NCBI GenBank assembly: GCA_030039095.1
Contig: JASHQP010000595.1
Coordinates: 1 to 11,451, forward strand
Source: Streptosporangiaceae bacterium
GTDB taxonomy: Bacteria > Actinomycetota > Actinomycetes > Streptosporangiales > Streptosporangiaceae
Direction: 5' to 3'
DNA: 11,451 nucleotides
Shown: positions 1-6,831 of the stretch, piece after piece
How positions within the stretch are numbered: position 1 is the stretch's first letter
Layout: each line of letters begins with the position of its first letter
Notes under the pieces: generated by a model
What the model was told of the DNA's origin: nothing
The model's database searches: none
Seen by the model: the letters and a program-made list of their open reading frames with translations, nothing else
Position numbers and translations under genes: made by a program

Positions 1-488
1 GGGTTGAAGACCCGCAGCACCACGGCGTCGAGCCCGGCTGCCCGACCCAGCTCGACCAGCCGGGTGCCAGCCAGCTTGGTCGCCCCGTAGGGCGCGCCCG
101 GGCGCGGCCGCGCCGCCTCGCTGAGCGGCACGCCAGGCGCCGCGCCTCCGTACTCGGCCGCCGAGCCGAGATGCACAAGCCTGGCCGGCGTCTCGGCGAG
201 CAGCATCGCCCGGACCAGCGTGTAAGCGCCGGTTATGTTGGCCGCTGCCAGCACGTCGGGGCCGCCCACGGTGAGCCCGGCGCAGTTGGCGATCGCGTCG
301 GGCGCCACCGCCGAAATGATCTCGGCGGTGCGGGCCAGGTCGTCCTGTGCCAGGTCGAGCCGCCGGTGCGCGGGCGAGCTGGCCAGCCCGGCCCGGCCCG
401 CGGTGACCACCTCTGCTCCGGCCGCGGTGGCCTGCCGCCACACGTGACCGCCGAGAAACCCGCTCGCGCCGAGTATCAGCAGCCGCAT
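1..488 (-). CDS. NAD(P)-dependent SDR epimerase/ketoreductase (3' end beyond window)
   Basis: Extended short-chain dehydrogenase/reductase acting on a nucleotide sugar in the cytoplasm. Seen: 162 residues starting MRLLILGASGFLGGH, with the Rossmann glycine motif GASGFLG at residues 8-14, a catalytic-type Ser in HLGSAAEYG (S109) and the YxxxK pair in PYGATK (Y134, K138), followed by VVLRVFN as in RmlD/RMD/GalE-like enzymes. The gene runs off the window at position 1, so the substrate-binding C-terminus is not visible. The ATG at 488 gives a family-typical N-terminus but only a weak upstream GGCGGGCGG; an in-frame GTG at 515, one base after the preceding stop, would add nine residues. It lies 28 bp after the 4,6-dehydratase gene, so a likely job (inference) is epimerising or reducing the 4-keto sugar that enzyme makes. 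SDR assignment is secure; the exact reaction is not. Confidence 0.88.
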   Translation of the reverse strand, partial: MRLLILGASGFLGGHVWRQATAAGAEVVTAGRAGLASSPAHRRLDLAQDDLARTAEIISAVAPDAIANCAGLTVGGPDVLAAANITGAYTLVRAMLLAETPARLVHLGSAAEYGGAAPGVPLSEAARPRPGAPYGATKLAGTRLVELGRAAGLDAVVLRVFN

Positions 489-516
489 GCGGCCGCCCGC
501 CGTGTTGCTGGACACC

Positions 517-1512
517 TCACTGGTGGTACTCACCTGTCTTGAACCGGGCCAGGTTCGCCGGGTCACGGAACCATTCGATGGTCTCGAGCAGGCCCTCGTC
601 CCTGGTGTACTTGGGCCGCCACCCGGTGCGCTCGCGCAGCTTCGTCGCGTCGCACACCAGCCGCATCACCTCAGAGTCCTTGGGACGCAGCCGCTTGGGG
701 TCCTCCACGATATCCGCCTCGACCCCCATAAGTCTGGCGATATCCTCCGCGAGCTTGCCGATCGCGATGTCGTCGCCGGGACCGCAGTTGAACAGCTCGC
801 CGATGACCGCCGAGGCGGGAGCCTCGCCGAGAGTCATGAACGCCTCGGCCGTGTCCAGCACATAGGAGAAGTCCCGGGTCGGGTCGAGCGCGCCCAGCAT
901 CAGCTGCTTGGAGCCGCTCGCGAGCTGGGTGATGATCTGCGGGATCACAGCGCGGGTGGACTGGCGCGGGCCGAAGGTGTTGAACGGCCGCAGCGTGACC
1001 ACCGGCAGCCCGAAGCTAAGGTGATACGACTCGGCGAGTTTGTCGGCGGCGGTCTTGGAAGCCGCGTACGGCGACTGGGACTGCAGCGGGTGCGACTCGC
1101 TGATCGGGACCGTGCGCGCGGTGCCGTAGGTCTCGCTGGTCGAGGTGTGCACCACCCTCGGGGTCCGGCAGGATCGCACGGCCTCGAGCACGTGCATCGT
1201 GCCGATCGCGTTGGTATCGATGAACGACCGCGGCGCGCTGTAGGAGTAAGGGACCGAGCCGACGGCGGCGAGGTGGAACACCACCGAGGCGCCATCCACG
1301 AGCTGGAGCACGGTCGCCGGGTCGCGCACGTCCCCGAACACCACGTCGACCTGGCCGGCGATCTCCGGCTCCAGCGTCTCCAGCCATGCGGTCGAGCTCC
1401 ACATGTTGTACAGGACCATGGCCTTGACCCGGTAGCCGCGTCGCACCAGTCCCTCCACGAGGTGGGAGCCGATGAACCCCTCGGCCCCGGTGACCGCAGC
1501 GATCTCCGTCAT
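517..1512 (-). CDS. NDP-sugar 4,6-dehydratase, LegB/GDP-mannose dehydratase-like SDR
   Basis: 331-residue extended SDR. Motifs: NAD-binding GAEGFIG at residues 9-15, HLAAVGSVPYSY after strand 4, the 4,6-dehydratase triad in HTSTSETYG (T125-S126-E127; the T-S-E form is known from GDP-mannose dehydratase and LegB, whereas RmlB has T-D-E), Y149 and K153 in SPYAASK, then RPFNTFGPRQS and PTRDFSYVLDT. The VLYNMWSSTAWL segment near residues 33-44 and the APRSFIDTNAIGT stretch resemble LegB-type enzymes of legionaminic-acid and related pathways. The reaction would convert an NDP-hexose to the 4-keto-6-deoxy sugar with bound NAD. The start is the ATG at 1512, because GGAAGG lies 8 nt upstream; an ATG at 1536 in the same frame would add eight residues but would place that ribosome site inside the gene. 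It is 64 bp after the membrane-protein gene. The nucleotide and sugar specificity cannot be fixed from sequence. Confidence 0.9.
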   Translation of the reverse strand: MTEIAAVTGAEGFIGSHLVEGLVRRGYRVKAMVLYNMWSSTAWLETLEPEIAGQVDVVFGDVRDPATVLQLVDGASVVFHLAAVGSVPYSYSAPRSFIDTNAIGTMHVLEAVRSCRTPRVVHTSTSETYGTARTVPISESHPLQSQSPYAASKTAADKLAESYHLSFGLPVVTLRPFNTFGPRQSTRAVIPQIITQLASGSKQLMLGALDPTRDFSYVLDTAEAFMTLGEAPASAVIGELFNCGPGDDIAIGKLAEDIARLMGVEADIVEDPKRLRPKDSEVMRLVCDATKLRERTGWRPKYTRDEGLLETIEWFRDPANLARFKTGEYHQ

Positions 1513-1518
1513 GGGTAT

Positions 1519-1526
1519 TTCCTTCC
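1519..1526 (-). promoter_or_regulatory. Ribosome binding site deciding the 4,6-dehydratase start
   Basis: The minus strand reads GGAAGGAA here, with 8 nt between GGAAGG and the ATG at 1512. This purine-rich site favours the 1512 start over the in-frame ATG at 1536. The 1512 start also gives the shorter MTEIAAVTGAEGFIG N-terminus typical of the family. Confidence 0.7.
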
Positions 1527-1576
1527 GAATCTGCATTTACGAACTTCGCTGTCAGCCGCGCGTCGCGGCCCTGTGT

Positions 1577-3034
1577 CTAGTAGGCGTGACGCACCGCCCT
1601 CCCCAGCACGATGAGCGCGAACCCGCCGACGACGACGAGCAACTCCACGCACGCAACGATCTGCGCGGTCACGCCAAGGCCGCGGAAGATGATCTCGATG
1701 GCGAGGGCAACGGCGCAGGCGACGAGCGGAAAGATGCGCGAGCCGAGTGCCTGAAGCGTCAGCGCGATGAACATCGCCGCGCCCAGCGCGCCGTACGCCG
1801 CGAGCTGGGGCAGGAACGTCAGGTTCGGGTGCAGCAGCCCGGTCTTGCTCGCGATCTCCGCCGCGGCCAGGGTCAGCACCGCGGCAGCGGCCATGTACTG
1901 GAGCACCGCCGCCACCAGGATCAGTCGCGCACGGGTCCCGAACCCGCGCATCTGCCTGGTCGTGCGCAGCAGCCGCTGCGTTCGCCTCCGGTACCAGAGC
2001 AGGCTCACCTCGGCCGCGCCCATGCTCAAGGACAGCGGCACCCCGGCGAGCAGCGCCGCGAAGTTGATGCCGCCGTGGCCGTGCGGGCCCGCCGCGACGG
2101 GGAAGATCAGCAGGCCAGCGGCCACAAGCCCGAAGCCGATCGCGGGCAGCGTCCCCAGCCACTCCTCGCGATCGAACAGCTTGCCCGTCGCCGGGCCGGC
2201 CCGGTGCGTGAAGATCAAGGCCAGCGCCAGCGCGAGCAGCGGGGTGGTGGCCATCGTTGCCCACGCCACGTGCTGCAGGTAGACCGGTCTGCCCAGGGCC
2301 AGGAACGCGGCACTGTACAGAACGCCGGGTGCGAGCGCGACCATGAGCCACGCCTCGGCGCCGAGCACCATCAGGGCGCCGGCGCCGAGCATGTAGATGC
2401 CCTCGCCGAAACCGAACAGCAGTGCCGACGGTGGCGCGTGCACCACGCGTCCGGTGACGGCCAGCGCCGCGGCCACCACCAGGAGCCCTCCGGCCAGGGC
2501 GACCCGCAGCACCCGCCGTGTCTGGTCCATGTCCGTCGTCCGGCCGAGCCTGATGTAGCCAAGGTAGGCCAGCCCCTGACCCATCGACCACGCCGCGACC
2601 AGCGCCACGATCAGCGCGATCTCCACGCCCGGTCCTATGAGCAGGCCGACGGCGGCGGGGAAGCAGACTCCGGGCAGGGCGTAGAGCAGGCCGTGCAGCA
2701 GCGGCCGGAGTTTGCCGTTGGCCGCCCACGGGTCCGACGGCACGTCCGGCTCGGCCGGCTGGCGCTTTACCCGGAAGTACATGTCCTGGGCGAGCGCGAA
2801 CACGTCGGGATAGCCGTAACGCCGCTTGGCTGCCTGATCGCCCAGGCCCTCGAACTCGAGCGCGCTGGCGATCTCCAGCGGATCGACGGCGGACTCGCAC
2901 ACCGACGAGAACTGCTCGCATAGCGCCGCCACGGTGCGCGGCACGCGGTGGTGCTGCCCGTTGGCCGGGTGCGGCTTAGCCGGGGCCGCCAGCTGCGACC
3001 CCGACACTGGCTCGTGCCCGTTGCTGATGCTCAT
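1577..3034 (-). CDS. Integral membrane protein, about 12 TM segments, with a cytosolic N-terminal domain
   Basis: 485 residues; I do not recognise a named family. Residues 1-105 are soluble: a flexible start, then a helical block around residues 33-92 that includes the string CESAVDPLEIASALEFEGLG and RRYGYPDVFALAQDMYFRVK. Residues 110-480 hold about twelve hydrophobic segments (roughly 111-134, 136-159, 176-195, 202-221, 223-246, 255-276, 294-314, 321-341, 370-392, 407-429, 434-450, 455-478), with a basic loop at 349-369 (YRRRTQRLLRTTRQMR). Twelve segments is usual for MOP-type polysaccharide flippases and for PelG, but I see no diagnostic motif. The ATG at 3034 is chosen because the preceding gene ends 13 bp upstream and a weak GCGGGAA precedes it; the frame stays open to 3268 only by overlapping that gene. 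Its place right after a PelF-type transferase suggests (inference) a role in moving or assembling the polymer at the membrane. Confidence 0.85.
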   Translation of the reverse strand: MSISNGHEPVSGSQLAAPAKPHPANGQHHRVPRTVAALCEQFSSVCESAVDPLEIASALEFEGLGDQAAKRRYGYPDVFALAQDMYFRVKRQPAEPDVPSDPWAANGKLRPLLHGLLYALPGVCFPAAVGLLIGPGVEIALIVALVAAWSMGQGLAYLGYIRLGRTTDMDQTRRVLRVALAGGLLVVAAALAVTGRVVHAPPSALLFGFGEGIYMLGAGALMVLGAEAWLMVALAPGVLYSAAFLALGRPVYLQHVAWATMATTPLLALALALIFTHRAGPATGKLFDREEWLGTLPAIGFGLVAAGLLIFPVAAGPHGHGGINFAALLAGVPLSLSMGAAEVSLLWYRRRTQRLLRTTRQMRGFGTRARLILVAAVLQYMAAAAVLTLAAAEIASKTGLLHPNLTFLPQLAAYGALGAAMFIALTLQALGSRIFPLVACAVALAIEIIFRGLGVTAQIVACVELLVVVGGFALIVLGRAVRHAY

Positions 3035-3047
3035 GCCGTGTTCCCGC

Positions 3048-4559
3048 TCACCCTGCGGCCTCGAGCAGTTCGGTCTCCTCGTCACGCCCTGGCATCGCGG
3101 ACACGGTACGGTCGTCCGACTCGTCCTCATGCTCGGCATTCGGCAGCTCGAGGCCCGTACCGACGAACGTGTAGATCTCATCGAACGCGCTGATCGCGCG
3201 GTCGACCGTGAAGTACTCCAGCGCACGCATCCGCGCCGCTGCTCCGAGCTTCCGGCGCAGGCTGGCATCCCGCAGCAGGGTCAGGCAGGACTGGGCCAGC
3301 GCCTCCGGGCTGCGCGGGGGGACGATCATGCCGGTATCGGCGACCGCTTCGCTGACGCCGCCGACGTCGGTGGCAACGCACGGCCGCCCGCAGGTCATCG
3401 CCTCGATCAGGGTGTAAGGGAAGCCTTCGGAGATGCTGCAGAGCACCACGACCTGCCCGGAGTCGTAGGCGTCGCGGATCTTCTCCACGCGGCCCTCGAA
3501 GGTCGCGACACCGGAGAGGCCGAGATCGGCCGCGAGCTCCTTGCAGCGTTCCAGGTATGCCTCCTGGCCCTGCGGAGGAGAACCGAACATCCGCAGCTTT
3601 GCCTCCGGCATTTCCCGGTGCACCAGCGCGAACGCGAGCAGCAGGGTCTCCAGGTCCTTGACCGGGTCGACGCGGCCTGCCCACGAGATCGTCGGGGTAT
3701 CGGGCTCGGTCTCGCTGGCGGGGAAGTCGGCGGGATCCACCCCGTTGTACACGGTGCGCACCCGGGACAGATCAGCGCCAAGCTGCTCCTCCCAGCGCTT
3801 GTTGTAGACGTTGCCCGGCGTGATCAGTTCCGCTTCGGCGTAGCCGAGCGAGCACATCCGGCGCAGGAACCGCAGGTGCAGGGCGCGCACCGGCCAGCGG
3901 AACGGGACATCACGGCTGTGCAGGTACTGCTCCCGCATGTAGATGCCGTGCTCGGTGACCACCATCGGAGTGCCGTAGCGCCACTTGGCGGCCAGCGCGG
4001 GCAGCGCACCGAGACCATTCGTCACCGCGTGCGCGATATCTGCCCGCACCGGCGGGTACGACAGCGGACGCAGGGAGTGCTCGAGCAACTGCATCGCGGT
4101 CACCGTGTCGTGCAGCGAAGGCGACGCCTCCGTCGAGTCGAGCCGCCAGTCCCGCCAGGTCTCGCTGAGCAGGCGCACGGCATGGTTGCTGGACAGGCTG
4201 GCGCTGAGGTTCTCGGTCTGGGCGAACTCGAAGACCTCGCGCAGCACATCGCCGAAGCGGTCCTGCTTCTCGGACGGCGAGGCGAGCAAGATATCGATCA
4301 GATCGGGGAGGGCCGGGCACGGCACCGCCCGAGTCCGCCGACCGCGCCGGAGCGCGGGCGGCGGACCCCAGAGCGGCATGCTCTGCACCGAAGCGACGTT
4401 GCCCGGCAGCGACCACCGAACCGGCTCGGCACCCGTCGCGGTCAGTGCAACCAGCAGGAAGTCATAGTCAGGCATCCCGCGGACAAGCTGGTCACACCAG
4501 ACGCTGACCCCACCGAACTGGTGCGGGTAGGTGCCTTCTCCGATTAGCGCGACATCCAT
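3048..4559 (-). CDS. PelF-like GT4 glycosyltransferase (DUF3492 type)
   Basis: 503 residues, GT-B fold, cytosolic. The N-terminus has EGTYPHQFGGVSVW (residues 8-21), typical of PelF and its DUF3492 N-terminal domain. The middle has VTEHGIYMREQYL (201-213) and ITPGNVYNKRWEEQLGAD (246-263). The C-terminal GT4 half has YNGVDP (271-276), WAGRVDPVKDLETLLLAF (293-310), and the EX7E nucleotide-sugar motif in SEGFPYTLIEA (E378, E386), then ATDVGGVSEAVADTG. In Pseudomonas, PelF is the cytosolic transferase that polymerises the Pel polysaccharide from UDP-GlcNAc/GalNAc; many homologues occur outside pel operons, so the donor here is not certain. The last 30 residues are acidic and look unstructured. 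The ATG at 4559 is preceded by AGGTG at 11 nt spacing. No other recognisable pel gene is in the window. Confidence 0.92.
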   Translation of the reverse strand: MDVALIGEGTYPHQFGGVSVWCDQLVRGMPDYDFLLVALTATGAEPVRWSLPGNVASVQSMPLWGPPPALRRGRRTRAVPCPALPDLIDILLASPSEKQDRFGDVLREVFEFAQTENLSASLSSNHAVRLLSETWRDWRLDSTEASPSLHDTVTAMQLLEHSLRPLSYPPVRADIAHAVTNGLGALPALAAKWRYGTPMVVTEHGIYMREQYLHSRDVPFRWPVRALHLRFLRRMCSLGYAEAELITPGNVYNKRWEEQLGADLSRVRTVYNGVDPADFPASETEPDTPTISWAGRVDPVKDLETLLLAFALVHREMPEAKLRMFGSPPQGQEAYLERCKELAADLGLSGVATFEGRVEKIRDAYDSGQVVVLCSISEGFPYTLIEAMTCGRPCVATDVGGVSEAVADTGMIVPPRSPEALAQSCLTLLRDASLRRKLGAAARMRALEYFTVDRAISAFDEIYTFVGTGLELPNAEHEDESDDRTVSAMPGRDEETELLEAAG

Positions 4560-4569
4560 TTATTTTTCG

Positions 4570-4701
4570 TCACCTGACTTGAAGTTGTGTGCTCCTGTCT
4601 GCTGCGTGGGGAGGGGTAACAAGCTCTGCTTGACTGCCTTCCGTTGCCCTCGAGATCGCGGAGCCGAGCTTGCCCTTGGGCACGGCCAGGGTGTTCACCA
4701 T
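4570..4701 (-). CDS. Doubtful 43-codon ORF or gene remnant in the 218-bp gap
   Basis: Between the GT4 gene (ends 4778) and the PelF-like gene (starts 4559) the minus strand can encode MVNTLAVPKGKLGSAISR and on to a stop at 4570. The first 20 or so codons almost all end in G or C, as in real genes of this genome, but the bias fades after that and the stop falls within the ribosome-site region of the next gene. No clear Shine-Dalgarno precedes the ATG at 4701, and the same frame stays open upstream without coding bias. It could be a small gene, a remnant of a lost gene or chance. I do not recognise the peptide. Confidence 0.2.
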   Translation of the reverse strand: MVNTLAVPKGKLGSAISRATEGSQAELVTPPHAADRSTQLQVR

Positions 4702-4777
4702 GTCGTTGATGGCTTTTGCCGAATGGGCCCGGCCGCCACGGTGATCACGAACCGCAATCTCCCGCTCATGTTTCCTG

Positions 4778-5974
4778 TCAGCCTGTCCCTTCGTTGCTGC
4801 TGGCCGCAGACGCCGCAGCGGCCGGGCTTGCCCGTCGTGACGCGGCCGCCGACCGGCGGCGCGCGACCTTGCGCTGGTCCCGGCGCGGCCGGGCCTCGAG
4901 GATCTTCTCGTAGAAGTCGTCGATCCGGCTGACCACGGAATCGATGCCGTACCTGGCGAACACCCTGCTGTCCGCGACGCGCGGCCGGGGGCCGGTGTCA
5001 AGCTCCTTGTGGATCTCGTCCCGCAGTGCGTCCGGGGTGCCCGCGACCATGCGGGCACGCTCGGTCTGGATGCCGTCGAGGGCAGGGCAGGTCGTGTACA
5101 GCACGGGCAGCCCGCTGGCCAGCGCCTCGAGCACGGACAGCCCGAACGTCTCCTGCAGCGAGGCCGCCACGTACAGGTCGAAGGCGGCGAGCATCGCCGT
5201 GGTGTCGGACCGGTAGCCGCCGAAAATCACGTGATCGGTCACGCCGAGCCGCTTCGCCGTGGCCTCGAGCCTCGGCTGGTCCTCGCCGCGCCCGATCACC
5301 AGGATCTTGCACTTGTCGCCGAGCATCGGCGCAGCCGCCTCCATGGTCAGGTCGACCCGCTTGTTCGGGTCCAGGCGGCCGAGCGCGCCGATCACATACG
5401 TGTCCGGCGGGATACCGAACTCCACGCGGATGCGGTCTCGCGCCTCCGCGTCGAAGCCGAGCTCGTCGGTGTCCACCCCGTTTGGGATGACGGTGACCTT
5501 GCCGGGCCGCACGCCCCAGCGCACCAGGCGGTCCTTGACGATGTCGGACACGGCGATCGTGGCGTCGGAAAACCTCTCGGAGCTCAGGTACAGCGCCTGA
5601 ACGCCCCTGGTCATCTTGCGCCGCTCGATATGCGTCTCGCCGATCGAGTGCTCGGTGGTCAGCACCACCGGCGTGCCAGCCAGCCGGGCGGCGGGGCGGG
5701 CATAGATCTGCGCGCGGTACAGGTGCGTGTGCACCACGTCGTACTGGCCGTCCTTGATCAGCTTGCGCAGCCGCAGCAGCGCGGGCAGCTCGGTGTTGCG
5801 CTGCATGCCGAGGTTGCGGACCGTGGTCCCCTGGGCCTTGATCATGTCGGCGACCGGGCCCGGGTTGTACAGCGTCACCACGTCCGATTCGTGCCGGGTG
5901 CGCCGCAGGATCATTGCGAGCTGCAGCTCGGCGCCACCAGCGTCGAGACCGGTGATGACGTGAAGCACTTTCAT
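4778..5974 (-). CDS. GT4 family glycosyltransferase
   Basis: 398 residues, GT-B fold, cytosolic or membrane-peripheral. Seen: MKVLHVITGLDAGGAELQLA at the start (GGAE at residues 13-16), VVHTHLYRA (80-88), TTEHSIG (106-112), IPNGVD (163-168), GALGRLDPNKR (196-206), VIGRGEDQPRLE, and the EX7E motif in QETFGLSVLEA (E275, E283). These are standard retaining GT4 features; the sugar donor cannot be inferred. After about residue 362 an Arg/Ala-rich tail (RPRRDQRKVARRRSAAASRR, then an alanine-rich run) extends past the usual end of the fold and may bind membrane or nucleic-acid-like polyanions, or be disordered. The start at 5974 has a full AAGGAGGAG site 7 nt upstream. The gene begins 14 bp after the deacetylase stop, so it is probably co-transcribed with it. 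A 218-bp gap follows. Confidence 0.93.
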   Translation of the reverse strand: MKVLHVITGLDAGGAELQLAMILRRTRHESDVVTLYNPGPVADMIKAQGTTVRNLGMQRNTELPALLRLRKLIKDGQYDVVHTHLYRAQIYARPAARLAGTPVVLTTEHSIGETHIERRKMTRGVQALYLSSERFSDATIAVSDIVKDRLVRWGVRPGKVTVIPNGVDTDELGFDAEARDRIRVEFGIPPDTYVIGALGRLDPNKRVDLTMEAAAPMLGDKCKILVIGRGEDQPRLEATAKRLGVTDHVIFGGYRSDTTAMLAAFDLYVAASLQETFGLSVLEALASGLPVLYTTCPALDGIQTERARMVAGTPDALRDEIHKELDTGPRPRVADSRVFARYGIDSVVSRIDDFYEKILEARPRRDQRKVARRRSAAASRRASPAAAASAASSNEGTG

Positions 5975-5981
5975 AAAACGT

Positions 5982-5990
5982 CTCCTCCTT
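5982..5990 (-). promoter_or_regulatory. Strong Shine-Dalgarno site overlapping the upstream stop codon
   Basis: The minus strand reads TAAGGAGGAGACGTTTTATG: the TAA stop of the deacetylase (5989-5991) shares its last two bases with a near-perfect AAGGAGGAG. Ribosomes ending the deacetylase would stand on the start site of the GT4 gene, which fits coupled translation. Confidence 0.75.
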
Positions 5991-6831
5991 AGCTGGTGGC
6001 TCGGGGCGCTCGTCCCCCCGAGCCGCCAGGCGGGGGGGTCTGGGGGTCCTGGGAGGTCTGGTCCCCCGGGCGGGAACGCGTCGCGATGCGGGCCCGGTAG
6101 AGCAGCCGCTTGACAGTCATCCGCCTCGCATCGTCCTGCTCGCCGACGTAGAGCCTTGGCAGTGCCATCAGGCCGATCTCGGCCGTCGAGGCCTCCACGG
6201 CGCATGCGTGCTCGTAGCCCGCGTCGCGCACGGCCCGCCGGGCAGCGGCGTCCATCGACCCGTATGGGTAGGCGAACCCGCGGATCTCGGTGCCGAGCAG
6301 CGTGCCGAGGCTGGTCCTGCTCTCGCTGATCTCGGCCGTCAGCTGGGCCGGGCTCGCCCCGGCCAGGCGCATGTGGGTGGCCGCGTGCGAGCCGATCTCG
6401 ATCCCCGACGCCGCGAGCTCGCGTACCTGATCGCCGGTCATCAGCTGCCAGACCGGGCCCTCGTCCCACTCGTTGGTGCCGCCGAGCCGGTCGGAGATGA
6501 TGTACGCGGTCGCGCCGAAGCCGTGCCGCCGCAGCACCGGCAGCGCGGTCTCCAGCACGTTGGTGTACCCGTCATCAAAGGTCAGGCCCACGAGTCCACG
6601 CTGACGGCCTGCGCGCATCGCATCGACGAGTTCCGATATGCCGACGCCGCGCAGACCATGGCGGGCTAGCCAGGCCATCTGCTCGGCGAACCGGGCGGGC
6701 GAGACGCAGAGCTGGTTCGGGTCCTCGTCCACGTCGGCAACACCGTGGTACATGAAGATCATTGGAGCCTCGCGCAGCTTGAGCTGGCCATCCTCGAGCC
6801 ACCGTGCGGCGCTTACGGTCGCGGGGCTCAT
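5989..6831 (-). CDS. Polysaccharide deacetylase (CE4/NodB family)
   Basis: 280 residues. Carbohydrate esterase family 4 enzymes are metal-dependent and remove N-acetyl (or O-acetyl) groups from sugars. Seen: IFMYHGVAD (residues 25-33), motif 1 LTFDDGYTN (D86, D87), motif 2 IGSHAATHMRL (H149, H153, zinc ligands), motif 3 RGFAYPYGSMDAAARR (R184, Y190) and a late LPRLYV. The metal triad Asp-His-His is therefore intact. There is no signal peptide or membrane segment, so it probably acts inside the cell on lipid-linked sugars. The tail from about residue 255 (PGDQTSQDPQTPPPGGSGGR) is low-complexity. The ATG at 6831 overlaps the preceding TGA as ATGA and has GGAGG 4 nt upstream; the frame is open to 6897 but only inside the preceding gene. 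Confidence 0.93.
   Translation of the reverse strand: MSPATVSAARWLEDGQLKLREAPMIFMYHGVADVDEDPNQLCVSPARFAEQMAWLARHGLRGVGISELVDAMRAGRQRGLVGLTFDDGYTNVLETALPVLRRHGFGATAYIISDRLGGTNEWDEGPVWQLMTGDQVRELAASGIEIGSHAATHMRLAGASPAQLTAEISESRTSLGTLLGTEIRGFAYPYGSMDAAARRAVRDAGYEHACAVEASTAEIGLMALPRLYVGEQDDARRMTVKRLLYRARIATRSRPGDQTSQDPQTPPPGGSGGRAPRATS

Noticed and set aside
1472..2923. Long plus-strand open frame opposite the membrane-protein and dehydratase genes
   Set aside because: Its translation is rich in Arg, Gln, His and Gly with no motif, as expected opposite a high-GC gene; the minus frame has clear membrane segments and SDR motifs.
2934..4547. Long plus-strand open frame opposite the PelF-like gene
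   Set aside because: No family motif and antisense-type composition; the minus strand carries full GT4 and PelF motifs.
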